This document shows, piece by piece, positions 51,133-63,836 of a DNA stretch of 64,000 nucleotides. The translations under genes were made by a program, and so were the position numbers. A model generated the notes under the pieces. The model was not told where the DNA came from and searched no databases. It saw only the letters and a program-made list of their open reading frames with translations. This stretch comes from Cardiocondyla obscurior (lineage: Eukaryota > Arthropoda > Insecta > Hymenoptera > Formicidae), in NCBI RefSeq assembly GCF_019399895.1, contig NC_091866.1, forward strand, positions 5,687,501 through 5,751,500, in the 5' to 3' direction. How positions within the stretch are numbered: the first letter of the stretch is position 1; each line of letters opens with the position of its first letter.

Positions 51133-54100
51133 ATGTCGTTTCACCTCTCAGACATGCCGAGATTCAAGGACGAGCTGCGCCAACTGTCCGACGAGCTGCA
51201 AGAGATAAAGGACCGGATCTTAAGTGAAAACGAATTCTCTGACGACGACAGGCATCCCAGAGCTGACACCTTCTCCCGGCCCTTGCCACGGATTCTCCGA
51301 GTGAGTAACGCTTGCCCTTCCCACCTCCGGGCGCTCCCTCGCTTGGAATTTACACTCGCGGAATGCCATGCCGCTTTCCCATCGACCTTTTCATCCCGAA
51401 GATCGGCGACGCTCGGTCAGATATATATATTTACGTAAACGGCAGGAGAATCCTAGGGAAAATTCTCAAGTTTTAGGTTCAACTGCACTTTTGCCGGTAT
51501 TATCTTTGTCGGCACGGTCATCGCGCGTGAAATTAAAATCTCGATCGAACCAGAGCGTGCGCCGAATTTCTTTATATTTATAGCGCCGTCCCAATTCTTT
51601 TGCGAGACGCGAATTGTCCCGGCCCCGGCCGTTTGAGCGAAGATTCCGCCGTCGATTCGCACTTTTTTTTCCCCCCCGAGATCTGCTAGTTTATTCTCGT
51701 CGCCACGATATTTGCGGATCGAGCGCGAAAACGCCGCGTAGAAAGATTCGCGAGGCCTGATTGACTCTTTTCTCCAAATAGGTGCGATTAAGATTGCAGC
51801 GACGATGACAAACGCGCCACGCGAGAAGCATTTTCGCTGCCAGTCGTCATCTAAAAAATAAAAAAATAAAAAAGACGATTATTTGCAAAAGATCTCTTTA
51901 TACTATCGTATATATCTTTTGTCGTTCAAGTTGTTTTATTATCAGCAGGCGAATAAACGCGCTACTCCAAGACAACCTTCTAACTCGAATATCCTGCGAG
52001 GAGGGTCGTTTCCGAATATCAATAGGTTAGAGAAAGCAAAGTAGTGTCGCGTTTAGCTGGACCCTCCCCCGAAACGACGGCACATATCTAGTCGAGGGTA
52101 GACCACCCCTATCGATTTCTCGGCTTGCTCGAGAAGCGACGTACTTCCGATACACGTGCACGTGTATGTGTTTTGGTCTTTTCCGGGTCTCTTAACGACG
52201 AGAGAGAGAGAGAGAGAGGAGATGTCTCTGATGGAAACGCTCAATTCATGCTTTATAAAAATCAGCGTCCACGATTATTTTTAAATACCCTGCAAGTTTT
52301 AATCAAAATGAACCTTGAAATCTAAAGGCAAAACTTACGTTCCTTAAACGTAACTTCGGAATCGTCGCGATAAGAAACTGGCAAAGAGACAGCCCACTCC
52401 ACCCCGATCTATCGATTAAGAATTCGATGTTTCAGGAAACGATAATAATTGCGCTGTACGTACTATACTTTGCGCGCAAAGTATGTTAATTGGCGCGTTG
52501 ACAATACGGAACAGGTGATTATGTATAACGTTGAGGTAACAGAAGAGAAGAGAAAAGAAAAGCCTCGTTACGTAAAACGAGTCGTCGTATCCGGTGTAGA
52601 TGTACAGTATGCGCGAGCGCTATTTTTTTTTTTTTTTTTATCGGTTCTCCTTCAAGCTGTCCTCACTCCTACTTGGAACGGAAAGAAAACTCTTACAATG
52701 TCGTTTCATTTAACGTTCGTTCAAGTATTCTCGCTCTTCAAAATATGCGAATACCCTTTCTTTTTGATGGAAAGTTGCACGTACCTTTAAACGGTCCGTA
52801 TATTTTTGAAAGCGACAGCGATGTCTGACAATGAGACGCTAAGTGCTCGGGACCTTACCCTGTATATAACGTATCGATTCGGCAAGAAAATGTAGGGCGT
52901 ATCGCGCAACTTCTCGGAATGGAACTGCGATCGAGATCTTTAATTGCGCGATTGCGGCTCGGGGTACACGCATGTTGGCAATGAGATATCGTATACGCGG
53001 TTAGCGTTATTTATATATTTAACGTATTAAACTTTGCCACGCGTTGCACAACGCAAATTGCGTAATGCAAAGGTGCGCGATTATCATTCTCTCCGACTGA
53101 CTTCTTCGACTGTTAGACTTTTTTGCAAGTATTCGTGGCAATGTTTGCATGGCGATTGCAAGCATGCGAGAACTTGGAGGTTTGTCTGATCGTGAGGCGA
53201 AAAACGACAAAAGAAAAAAAAAAAAAAAAAAAAAAAAAAATTGGGTGGCAACTCGTCATTTCTTTTTTGCTAACGTAGATTTAATTAACTCTTAATTTTT
53301 GTCCAGTTTTTAAAATTAAAAGTTTAGACGTCTCAACAAATTTATTAAACATTTTTTAACAGGAAGAAGATTATTCTCAAACTGTAGAAAAATTTAATTA
53401 ACTTCCTGACTGATTAGGTTTCTAGGGCCTAGACAAACTGATGATCAGTTTCGAGAGTTCGTAATAACGCTTGTTGACTTCTTTCGGTTAATTCATTAAT
53501 GAATTAAGAATTTCACGCCGTTCGCCGTCCCCACTTTTTTCTCTTTTCCTCCACCTTCTCTCCTCTGCCATGTGAATGAGCCTTTCGCTCATTCGGTCGC
53601 GTCGGACTCGCGACCTCCTCGTGCCTCATGTACTCTTGGCGTTGCTATCGATCACTGTAGATCATCGATCGTCATTACCGATGATTCCACGAACGATCGA
53701 GACACGTGACGATTCGATCGCGTGCTCACGTCGGGACGTTTTTTTATTATCACGTTACCGCCGCCAGCTACGACCACGTTGGATAATCCGTGTGCAAATC
53801 CCATTTAAGGGCACCCGGCGAACGTAATTTTCGCCGAACTCGTTACTTTGCATAGCGCATAGCTGGGCGATTCACTCATCGCTATTTCTTTTCCGTCCTC
53901 CTTTTCAATCGACCGTCTGTTCCCTTCCGGAATGCACTCGAGAGGACGCGCGAGCAACCTCCGTTGCGCGATCGCTCGGCCGGGTAATCCCTTTGTGCTT
54001 AAAATTATAGGTCAGAACTGATAATTCGTCCTTATTTCCACCTCCGCGTATATTTGTGCTCTTTGCTATCTCGAACGAAATAAGCCTAAACGAGGAAATT

Positions 54101-55248
54101 ACCATACGCTCTGTTGTTTGCAATACAATTACACGAATAATATAACGATTAATTTTTGTAACACATTTTTAATACATTCTTGAATATTATTAATTCGTGG
54201 CAAAAAGAATTAGCAAACGATACGATTGAAGCGCGAACGATATATGGGTAATAGGTAACGAGTAAAATTAAAATTAAATGAATTAAAATAATTAAATAAA
54301 GACTGTCAAACAGGTTTATCTCCGACAGAGAGAGAGAGAGAAAGAGAAAGAGAGAGAAGGGTATGAAATATTCATCGTGACGTAACACGGACGCTTCCGC
54401 GTTTTCTCGCGCGAGAAGCTTCTAGTGAATTCTCGACTTCTCGCGGCCGCCCACTCATGCGCCCGCCACCACGGCGACGGCGACGACGATCATGTGGTCG
54501 CTGGCGGCCCACGCGTAACCGCGCATTTAATCTGCCGCTTGCGCGCCGCGCGCTGTCAGTCTCAGTTGTCAACTGTTCGCGGAGGTTTACGTGCGCGTCA
54601 ACGACGCGCAACGCACGTGTACGAGTCCCTTTCGGTGTTGCTCGACGCGAACGACCTTGAAAAAGTACCGCCGGCGAGGTGAGCACGAAAGAAACCGTGG
54701 GCCCGAAGTGCACAACGGTGGCCTGTCGCTTATGTAATCGCGGAGAAGCAGAGGAGTCCCGCGAGGAGAAGACGAGGAAAAGCCCGACCGAAGCACGACG
54801 TGTGAGTGTTAGCTATTGCGAGCGAGTAGAGTGCGAGAGGAGCGGATATCTGTACGTATATCGTACGAGAGCGAGCGAGCTAGCGAGCGAGCGAGCGAGC
54901 GAGTGAGTGAGTGAAAGAGAGAGAAAAAAAAACGAGCGAGCGAGAGAACGCGAGTTGTGGAGGTTTCGAGAAAATCTTGGCGTTTTTGTAGGCCGCTAAA
55001 AAAAGATTTCTATACATTACGAAGAAGGAAAGGAAAAGAAAGTAAAAAAGAAGGAACGGTCTAGTAGCCGACGGTGCAAACGAAACAGAGTGCGTGTCGG
55101 ATATCCAAAAACGGACGCGGTGCTCGAACGGGTCCAGAAAATGGACTCGCCTGTCATCGTGGACGCAGCATCCAAATTCGGACGGGAAATCGATCTAGGC
55201 CACTGCTCGTTCTCCGTAAGTGTGACGCTAAAGATCCATCTATGTTTT

Positions 55249-55302
<54 letters not shown>

Positions 55303-56439
55303 CCGACAGATGAGATATTTTTTCCCTTTCCCTTGCCACGAAACGGAGCGACCTGCTTCGAGATTTTGATTCCTCACTCACTTTCTTCCTCTCTTTCAAG
55401 AAAGCTCAGTTTGTAAAAGATTGCGTGTGATTTGGATCGTCGATGATGGTGTTTTTCGTGAAAAAGATTGTCTACCGCTCGGTCGCTTCACCATCGCTCA
55501 AGTCCCGATTCTGTGATACAGATACAGATGGCAACGAGCGCAAGGCAGTTGGCTCTCTTCTTCTTCTCCGCCTGGCATCACGTCTTCGTAATGACTCGAA
55601 CTTCGATGGAATCAGCTGAGAGCAGCGGCTCGCGAGATATTTCCATACGTTCCGCAGGATTTAAATTTTTCTTCGCGATTTACGGCTGGCCTTCCTCCGT
55701 CCGTCGGTCGCTCCTAACGTCTCGAAATCGCGTGGAAATCAAAAATAGCATTCACGTTGTATTTTTCTCATCGCGACGGCACGCAAGAAATGAAAGAAAA
55801 AAAAAGAGAAAAATACCGAGTCATAAAGTTTATTTAGAAAGTAAATTTTGTTACAATTGTACCGTTATATCGACGATGCAACGTCGACTGTGATGTCACA
55901 GAACTCTTTTAGATGCTTAAGATCGCCGTTGTTATCACTTAGGCTCGTGTCAGATGACGCATTAAAGATTAAGGATAGCGAATTGGCGATTAAAGCTGAA
56001 CTGATGCGATAACCGATGCCAGCCAGCTCTCTCACCTCGTTCTGCTCAAATTTTAATTTTTAGATTTGCAATTCCTTTAATGATTCTGATACGCGAGTTG
56101 ATACGAGCTGAATGAGCTATACGACGTTACGTCGAGAGGTGCGGCGTGACGTCACATCGGTCACGTTATCAGATACCTTCCTGCGCTCGATACCGCGGCT
56201 GCACGATTAGGCGGGGAGACTAGGGTAACGAGGTGGACTACTTCGCGCGCGATTCTTTCGTTTTCCACATCCTAATGACGTTCTGGAACGCGACGGATCG
56301 TTCGCATGTACGCGTGGGCGTATTTGCGCGTGCTCCAACGAAGACCGAGACTAACATAAGAGCGAAAAGAAACGAGACCGGGGCGACTGTTTCCCCAGTG
56401 ATATCACCCGGGTAGAAATAAAAGATTTCTTCGGAAACG

Positions 56440-56478
<39 letters not shown>

Positions 56479-59400
56479 CAAAGACAGAAGAGAGAAAACG
56501 AGTTTATCTTGGGAATTGCGTTTAAATAAATAAGTTAAATAATAAAAAGGCGTGATTTGTATCTTTGTATGGATGTATGTAGATGATGGAAAAACGCACT
56601 TAATTAATTTCAGTTAAGAAGGCGCCGAATAAGTGTAAGCGTGATACTATCTCGTCATGGGTGATTTTTCACGGTTGACAAAGCGTAAAGTTAACGCGGC
56701 AGTGGCGCGCTGGCCAGGGCCAACCGGGCCGAAAATAGGAAAATCCGATTATCGGGCGTAGGTGCGCGGGTATAAGTGGCTCTCCCAGTTTTCTCGTTTT
56801 CGTTCTCTTTCTCTGTCTGTCTGTCTGTCTATCGCGAACTTTTCCGTCGTTTTCCCTTTCTTTCTTGCGCGCGTGTCCCGCGTATGGTTTTCTTGTAACG
56901 TGCGATCGCGCTAAGTGGAACAACGACGCGACCTCGATTCGCTGCAGGAAGAGGAGAAGAAGGAGGTGGAGGAAAAGAAGTAAAGAAGGAGGATTTGTCA
57001 CCTCGTGCCCGATTATACGAATTTTTCCCTCGACGCCTTTGCTCGTGCTCGTCTCCTCAAAGTCGGCGCGATTGAACGCCGGGTGTAGTTCGCCGCCGTT
57101 GGGGATGACTTCGATCGAGCTCTTCAATCAACTTGATTGGCGATTAATCCAATTAGCGGAATTGTTTTGTTACAAATTTTCTAGCCGTACGCAATTTGCC
57201 TTCTCCGGTTTCCTATCGTTCCTGATCGGCAATTAATTCAATCGATAACATTAATTATAAAATTAATTTTTTATCTTTCACGTTCGATAATTAATTGAAT
57301 CAGCAGATGCCGGGCGAGCATTCGTCAGGCAATTATTTTAAGTCACGCTGACGATCGCGATTTGTAGTTGCTGCGGTATAAATAATTAGCGAAACGCACT
57401 TTATCGAATTTTTATTTGTCTTTGCAGGGTTTTCCATTCGACAGCGGCTTTGAACGTCCGCGCGGTAACGACATTCGCGCACACCTGGACGACCTTGCGG
57501 CGCGTAATCCCGAGTTTGCCGAACACCTGCGCGGTCCACCTTGGCCATTTGGCGGTTCCCTGCTGCGCGACCGTCGCCGCCGACTTCGCCGTTCCGGGGG
57601 CAGCAACGACGAACAGCCGCAAGAGGACCAAGCGTACGAGGACACCCAGAGTCAGGAAAGTGGTAGTAGCGCGGCGAGTGGTGCGAGTGGCGTCAGCTCG
57701 CACAGCGGCGAGCGTAATCTGACGTCATCGATACCGCAGTACGGTCTACGCAACACAGTGGATATAGGCCAGCAGCAGCGACGTCGCGACATGGAGACAA
57801 GTTCGGAGAAGGACGAGCGCGGTCAACGCTCGATGTCGGCACCGCCGGAGAGCTGGCAGCAGCCGCAGCCGCAGCCGCAGCCGCAGCCGCAAGGCCAAGA
57901 TCAGCAACTCCCGCACTCGGGTCAAGGCCAAAAATTTGTGTCGCGCGTAGACATTACCCCGCAGCATAATCAGCAACAGCAACGTTCTCAATCGCCCAGT
58001 AAACCGGCCAGCAACGTACGACACATCCCTATTTTCGTGGAGGGTCGCGACACCCCGGTGATGCCAAAGATCGCGGCCGACGACGTGCCGTCGTCCACTT
58101 TTCAGCGACAACCGTCGCCGCCGTCCCATCACTTTGATCGATCGTCGTCGCCTGTGCATCACTTCCACAGACCGTCACACTTTAACGAACGCTTCAATCG
58201 GCAGCAGTGGCCACCGTCACATTTCCAAGATGCGTTTTACAAACCAGCAGGTTTCGAACAACCAACGCGACGACACCAATTTCCGCAACAGTCCCAGCAG
58301 CCGCAATATCAACAATATTATCAACAGCCTCAGCACCAACAACCTCAGCAGCATTATGAACAACATTATCAGCACCAAAAACCTCAACAATCTCAGCCTC
58401 ATCAGGAAGAACAGCAGCAGCAGCAGCAGCAACACGAAGAAGCGCCGAAACCAAAGCCTATAGTGCCAAAGGATCCTCTGGAAAAAGTAGCCCAGGTACA
58501 AAAAGAAGTGGACGACTTGGCTCAACAGGTACGGCGTTACGTCGGTGGCTCTCGGCAGGACAAAGAGTATATATACCTGGACGAGATGTTAACGCGCGAA
58601 TTAATTAAGCTAGATGACATAGAGACGGAAGGTCGGGAGAACGTGCGGCAGGCGCGTAAGAATGCCATTAAAACCATACAGGAGACTATTAGTCTACTGG
58701 AAACGAAAGCACCGATCGCCAATCAGCAAGAACAGCAGCTCGTCGTACGTAAAGAAGCTCAGGAAAGCTCGGAGAAAGATCAGCGGAAGAAAGAGATCTC
58801 GCAAGTCTCTGAACCCATGGAGATAGACACGAAGCAAGATAAGCCTATTAACGAACCGATACCGCTTCCGCCTGGGCCATCATCCCCGACGAAGGTGAGA
58901 AATGGCGAGTAACAATAAACTACAGTACTATTGAAATATTATATAAAAGATTTTTAACAAATTTCTTATTTTTCAAGTTATATTTAACTTTTTTTTATTT
59001 GATTTTTTGGCTTAAAACAAATTAGTTTACGATTATAATATTTTACAAATTATCTTACTAGATTGACATTTAATTTTACAGAAAATGGAATCCTCGGACA
59101 GTGAAGGTGGGACAGGGAATGTCGAGTCGGGGAATCAAAGCGTTGTTTCTACTAGCCAGCAGGACCCTGAACAAAAGTTAGAAAATTTACCTGCAGAAAA
59201 TACGGAACAATTTGTTGCGTCTGCGACAGACGAATCGGCGAAACCCTCGGACGAGATTGGCAAAGAATCAATCTTAAATGATGGAGGAGAAGGAAAAGAT
59301 AGCAACGCGTTGCGTACGGAGAATAAACCCTCGACGGAAGCGGGTGACAAACAGCTGAATTCGACGGAATCGCCGAAGCAGCAAAAAAAAATAAAGAAGA

Positions 59401-59483
59401 CGAAAAAGAAACAGCAACCAGTGTCCGAGGCAATCCCGCTACCGCCACCGCCACCGCCACCGCCAACGGAAAGTGAAAAATAA
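51133..59483 (+). CDS. stv: Starvin, BAG3-type HSP70 co-chaperone
   Basis: Distal form: exons 51133-51300, 57428-58894 and 59082-59483, 678 residues. An internal first exon (55141-55215) gives a 647-residue form. The distal exon encodes a short coiled-coil-like start (MSFHLSDMPRFKDELRQLSD). The large exon has GFPFDSGFE, an acidic/Ser-rich part, a Gln/Pro-rich region coded by CAG/CCG repeats, and RHIPIFVEG (about 254-262), which aligns with the IPV motif that binds small heat-shock proteins in BAG3. The BAG domain is at about 404-484: DPLEKVAQVQKEVDDLAQQV through EGRENVRQARKNAIKTIQET. The last exon is Ser/Glu-rich and ends in PLPPPPPPPPTESEK. Known role: nucleotide exchange on HSC70 and chaperone-assisted autophagy in muscle. 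Read-through of the donor at 58895 would end the protein after KVRNGE. Confidence 0.95.
52150..52167. promoter_or_regulatory. Perfect 18-bp palindrome with two CACGTG E-boxes
   Basis: ATACACGTGCACGTGTAT is fully self-complementary and contains overlapping double E-boxes of the type bound by bHLH-Zip or bHLH-PAS factors. It lies between the two starvin promoters. A further CACGTG is at about 53703. Confidence 0.5.
53214..53240. repeat. Poly(A) tract in starvin intron
   Basis: An A run of 27 bases with no recognised retroposon body upstream. Confidence 0.8.
54414..54443. promoter_or_regulatory. stv: Heat-shock element array before internal starvin exon
   Basis: Read in consecutive five-base units the sequence is AGAAG, CTTCT, AGTGA, ATTCT, CGACT, TCTCG. 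Units 1, 2 and 4 are perfect alternating nGAAn/nTTCn, and units 5 and 6 each have one mismatch. It lies about 115-145 bases upstream of a TATA-like/Inr pair. Human BAG3 is HSF1-inducible, so heat regulation fits the gene. Confidence 0.6.
54526..54561 (+). promoter_or_regulatory. stv: Candidate core promoter, internal starvin isoform
   Basis: TTTAAT at 54526-54531 is 32 bases before the A of a consensus insect initiator TCAGTC (54556-54561), in CpG-rich DNA. A possible 5' non-coding exon would run to a GTGAGC donor at 54679. Confidence 0.5.
54868..54924. repeat. (GAGC)n / (GAGT)n / (GA)n repeat
   Basis: Tetranucleotide purine-rich repeats upstream of the internal starvin ATG, possibly in the 5' UTR or a 5' intron. 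Confidence 0.85.
55141..55215 (+). other. stv: Alternative first coding exon of starvin
   Basis: ATG at 55141 opens 25 codons (MDSPVIVDAASKFGREIDLG...) ending at a GTAAGT donor in phase 0. This joins the exon at 57428 in the same frame as the distal first exon. It has its own upstream CpG island, heat-shock elements and core promoter motifs. It is followed at once by a (TC)n tract in the intron. Confidence 0.75.
55253..55300. repeat. (TC)n microsatellite, 48 bp
   Basis: Pure TC repeat preceded by a T run, 37 bases after the alternative starvin first exon. Confidence 0.95.
56443..56475. repeat. (GA)n microsatellite
   Basis: GA repeat within the starvin intron. GA tracts of this kind are possible GAGA-factor sites. 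Confidence 0.9.
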
Positions 59484-62400
59484 AAATAAAACTTTAAAGT
59501 GTCATAATCGAACGTGGATCTTAACGACTCGACGAGAGTCGGCTGCTTAAAAGAGAGAATTTCGTAGGTCGTAAAGAAATGAGATCTAATCCTTCCGAAT
59601 GAGAATCGATTCTGCGAGCGACTCGTTATTGCCTTAAAATAAAGCCTTCTTCTTTTATAGATTAATTGCAAGCGAAAACAAACTGGAATGGTACGGACCG
59701 TAAGATTGTAGATTTCTTCAGATAAACGATTTGAAGCTCTTAAACGGACACACACACACACATACACGTCTGTGCGTCCCGTTATATCTTTTTCAACGCG
59801 AAGAAAGAATTTATATCGAGCGAATTTTTCTCTCTATCAATGATATATAATCTTTATCTTATAATTTATTTATGGTTTGCGAGTTCGTGAATGATTGTTA
59901 AATAAATGAAGACCGTGTCCGACCTGTGCGCAAGGGACTCGAAATTGCGCGGACAAGATTAAAGTCTCGTCGTGAGATGCGACAAGATACTTAAAAAAAC
60001 ATCGTAAAAGGAGGAGTGTCGCTATATTTTTTCACCTGCCTGGGAGACCATTTCGTTACGTTGTATTTACTACAGACATTCGCTTTAAATAATTTAAGGC
60101 ATGGGACACTAAAGTACTGATTGTACGTTAATAAAATACGTAAATTTTCACAAGGTGTAAAATATAGAAAGGTATGATATTTTTATTTTATAAAGTAACG
60201 TATGCACAATGTACATAAAATGTACGGCTCTGTCATTTAAAGTCTAAAATGTTTTAATACATTTTTCGATCAGTTGTGACGTAATGTAACAACCCGGCAG
60301 GGTATATAACGACATTACTCGAGGGTAACATCACATAGAGAGTATGCACGTGACGACAGCGGCGGCGATAAGTTATTTTTTTTTTCTCTTTGATTTCTTA
60401 CAGTGTGATACTTTGTTCTATAACTTGGTTTATCTTCACCTTCTGTTTTCTCTAGCGTCTATCTTCCGCTCGCGATATCTCCCAACAATTTCTTTTTCAG
60501 CCGAAAATTTTGTATTTTTTTCTGATACGAGAAGTAAGAGAGAGAATGAGAAAATGTATGTTTGTGTATGCGGAAAAAGAAGGGCGCCTGATAAAATACA
60601 TATACACGTACGATGAAAGTGCGCGACTATTTTATGAAACATTGATCAGTGAAAATACAAAGTCTGCTTTGTTTTATGACCATTTCGTTTTTCTTTTCTT
60701 AGACACGTTGATGAGTACGGGCGCAAGAAGATAGACGATTTGGCTTCGGTGCACTCGATCGCGGTGACCTTTTTTTTTTCCAATTGAATCGCGTATAATC
60801 TGAGTGACAAAATTCACGAGTACCAATGACCGGCTAATAACAACATCCGCCAGCTGTTGTCATATTCCCTGCCAAATTCTTGCGAATTGTTTGTATTTGA
60901 CGCATGCAATCCAGCTGTCATCCGGGAATTCCGCAGACGCGAGCTTACGAGTCGAGGGAAGGAAACTAGTTTCTTTGAGCGATGATTGATATTTCTTGCA
61001 TACGCGACCCTATCGCTACGATACAAGCCTTGCGAGAAATATTCTTTTTAATTACGCATTTTTTTTTTTTTTTTTCCTTGCGCGCTCTGTTCTCGCGGGA
61101 TTGAGTCACCGAATCGTCGGAATTGTCAGACGATTGTTTTATATAATTACCGCAATCGCGGTTTTTTTTTGTACGACAAATACTTTCTTATTCTAGATTT
61201 TCGAAAGATCGTTTCATCGGCGGATTCGCATCAGCAAGTTCGACGGAGAACGAGCGGAACGTTTCGCGACTCGCGCGAACTTGGCATGGTAGAAGAACGT
61301 ACGTAAGTTAGGTACGTCTTGCCAAAAATAGCGAACGAAGTCGGGCTGCTAGGTGAAGCGAGAGAGGTTTTTGCGTCGCGTGCAACGGGAAATCCCGTTG
61401 AGGGTGCGCCGAATCGTGCAAATCATCACCGACGTTAAGTTATTTATTTTCACGAGAGAAAAATCGAAAAAGCCTTGAAAAACATGTAAAAATTATTTTA
61501 GTCTATTTCGAGATTAGGACTTACGGCTCGACAAGTCCCAAATGCGGCCTAATCGTCTTGGAAATATTTTGCCGTGCAAAAATTAAAATCGAGAAAGAGG
61601 TAAAATGTATGAAGGACTATAGATTAAACTTAATCTGCCTTATGGAGATATAGTTGGCGAGATACGTAAAGCGCCATAATCGGACTGGGGATGCCATCTC
61701 TCGTGTTTCTCCAACACTCCCAGCACCATTTTTTATTTACCGTCGGCTAAGCGGCTGATTCAGACGCGCGCATCGTCCACTTGATCAAACAATTCAACTT
61801 GGATTTTGCTAATCTCATCTTATCTTATCTTATCTTCGCGAAAATTGAAAACAATTTCAATACTTTTTTTGCCAGCTGCCAAGTAACATTTAAATTGCAG
61901 TCTTCGCTCAAGTGCGCAAATATTTCTTGCAATTAACGTGAGTCACGTAAAAATTAATTTATTATAAATCATATAATTGCCAACGAATTACATTTTTCAA
62001 TTTTAAGCAAACTTAAATATTTTTACTTAACTTATTGAAATAAATATTTAAAACGTTGATACGAAAAAGAAAAATTAAAGAATTAAGAAATCTCGTCGAG
62101 GTTTTTCGGACAAGCTCGGAATTTTCTGCGAACAATTTAAAACTCGATTAACTTACGAGATGAATTTAATTTTAAGTTCGTTACGGTTACGGCAACGTGA
62201 AGCAATGATTTGTGTCGATCGATATCGACCGTCGCTTCTCATTTTGCAAACATTCGTAAATAATCGAGGATCGTTTTCCGGGCGAGGTGGGAGAGTGACG
62301 TGTCCGCAGCTACTTGTTCACCCACGTGCGCTTACATAATATTCTCGCTAAAAATATGATGGCAATAGAAGCGATAAACAGAAATGCGGGATCTCGGATC

Positions 62401-63497
62401 AGTATTTGTCGGTGCCCGGACGCGAGAGCAGCGATCAGAAACGAGGCAGGAAGTACGCGAGTCGTTTTCTGGGCCGCGATGAACCCTTTTGCGAATTCGC
62501 GACGCGACGCGACGGCGACGTTTAACGCAATGAATTATAAAGAAATAAATTATTCATCGTGCAACGTGAGGTCGTTTCTTTGGAATATATTCCGGGCTTG
62601 TCCTCGAATCGAGTGCGAGCAAAGCGACTGCGAATTAAGGGCTCGCTGCGTGAGTCGGTTGTCAATCGACGTCCGTTTGCCGGAAAACAAACGGATTATT
62701 TTAGTCGCGATGACGCGCGGCGGCGACTTATTAATCGCGGCTTGCATCAACCGGGAGATGAGGTCGTGCGCGCACTAGTATCGGCTCGTAATTTTGCCTG
62801 TTAAACGGCGACGGTCCATAGTTCACAGTTGGGAACTACTGTGCCGTGACCTCATCGACCGCGTTGGATCTCGGCGATTTTTCCACTCTGCCTTATCATA
62901 TTTATTCCTTCACGGAATGCCTCCACGTCGAAATATATATCGCAAAAAAAAGTGCAGAAACGTACGTTACGTGCAAAAAAAAAAGACGTAACGAAGGTGA
63001 CAAACATTGGAGGTTTATTTTTTTTTTTTTCTTTTTTTTTTACTTTTATACTTAATTTTTCGTCAGCATTTAAAGTGTTTTTTCGTCGGTATTTGTTAAA
63101 GTTTTTCAAGTCTCCTCCTCCAACTTCTCGGCAGCTTCGAAAGTCGTTCCCGAATCTCGCAATTGGTATCCGCGACTAATTGAACCGGTTTTAATTAACC
63201 TCTTTGCACCGCAGGGCAACCGTTCGTATTCGCGCGGGTCGTCCGGACCCCAGGTGGCGTGACACTTTGGATCGAACATTACCCGTCGTCATCGGAGGAC
63301 GCGTCCTCCCCTGGCCCGGCGCCCTCTCCTCCTCGCTGCAGTCCGCACCCGCAGTAAGCGACTCACGATCTCGTGTGTCATCGTCCGCCCGCGCAGCACC
63401 ACCGTCGAACCGAGCTGCGTCGTCCTCGTGGAGCGGAAGGAAGTGACCGACGAGGGACCCGAGGTCGAGAGAAAGGGCGTAGGGAGGGTGGCCCAAC
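59484..63497. other. Starvin 3' UTR and upstream region of alanine aminotransferase
   Basis: AATAAA occurs right at the starvin stop and again near 59637 and 59901. The right 1.3 kb is CpG-rich, with (CTTAT)n near 61815-61838, an 18-bp near-palindrome CAACGGGAAATCCCGTTG at 61383-61400, and a plausible acceptor (CACCGCAG, ending 63214) that may begin the aminotransferase exon. Long open frames (for example 62314-62778 plus, 63191-63994 minus) show no domains and are attributed to CpG-rich composition. Confidence 0.5.
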
Positions 63498-63836
63498 ATG
63501 TCACACGCACGGCTACGGAACGCCGTGCTCGGCTGGCCGTCGCCGAGGACGTCGGCGGTAGCGAGACAGAGTGCCGGTGGCAGTGGCGGCGGGGCGATGC
63601 TCGGCCGAGGGGTAGGGATGGCGGACGCGCCGGTGTCCTCCGTGTCGACGCTACTCCAGCCGGTTATTCCGTTTCGCGGTATGGCGGCGGCGGCGGCGGC
63701 AGCGGCGTCGGCGGCGAGTCCGCGCGGCAAGGTCCTCACCGAGGACAACGTTTTCGTCAATCTGCGCAAGATGGAATACGCCGTACGTGGGCCGTTACTC
63801 ATCCGAGCTCTGGAGATCGAAAAGGAACTGCAAAAG
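63498..63836 (+). CDS. GPT: Alanine aminotransferase, first coding exon (partial)
   Basis: The first 113 codons end at a GTAAAA donor in phase 0; the rest lies beyond the window. The start MSHARLRNAVLGWPSPRTSA is basic and lacks acidic residues, then becomes Gly/Ala-rich, suggesting a mitochondrial presequence as in GPT2. The mature N-terminus KVLTEDNVFVNLRKMEYAVR, then GPLLIRALEIEKELQK, closely follows the family pattern (MNPxVKxVEYAVRGPI...A.ELEKEL). Known role: PLP-dependent exchange of alanine and 2-oxoglutarate for pyruvate and glutamate. Internal Met codons (for example in GRGVGMADAP) could start a cytosolic form. The PLP-binding Lys region is outside the window, so activity cannot be judged. 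Confidence 0.88.

Noticed and set aside
56669..57127. 152-codon minus-strand frame in the starvin intron
   Set aside because: Low-complexity Arg/Lys and Leu runs from purine- and pyrimidine-rich repeats.
57225..57300. AATTAATTCAAT inverted repeats before the common starvin exon
   Set aside because: Pairing is broken and expected in such AT-rich sequence; no element ends.
62314..62778. 154-codon open frame upstream of the aminotransferase
   Set aside because: Composition follows local CpG content; overlapping frames on both strands; no family resemblance.
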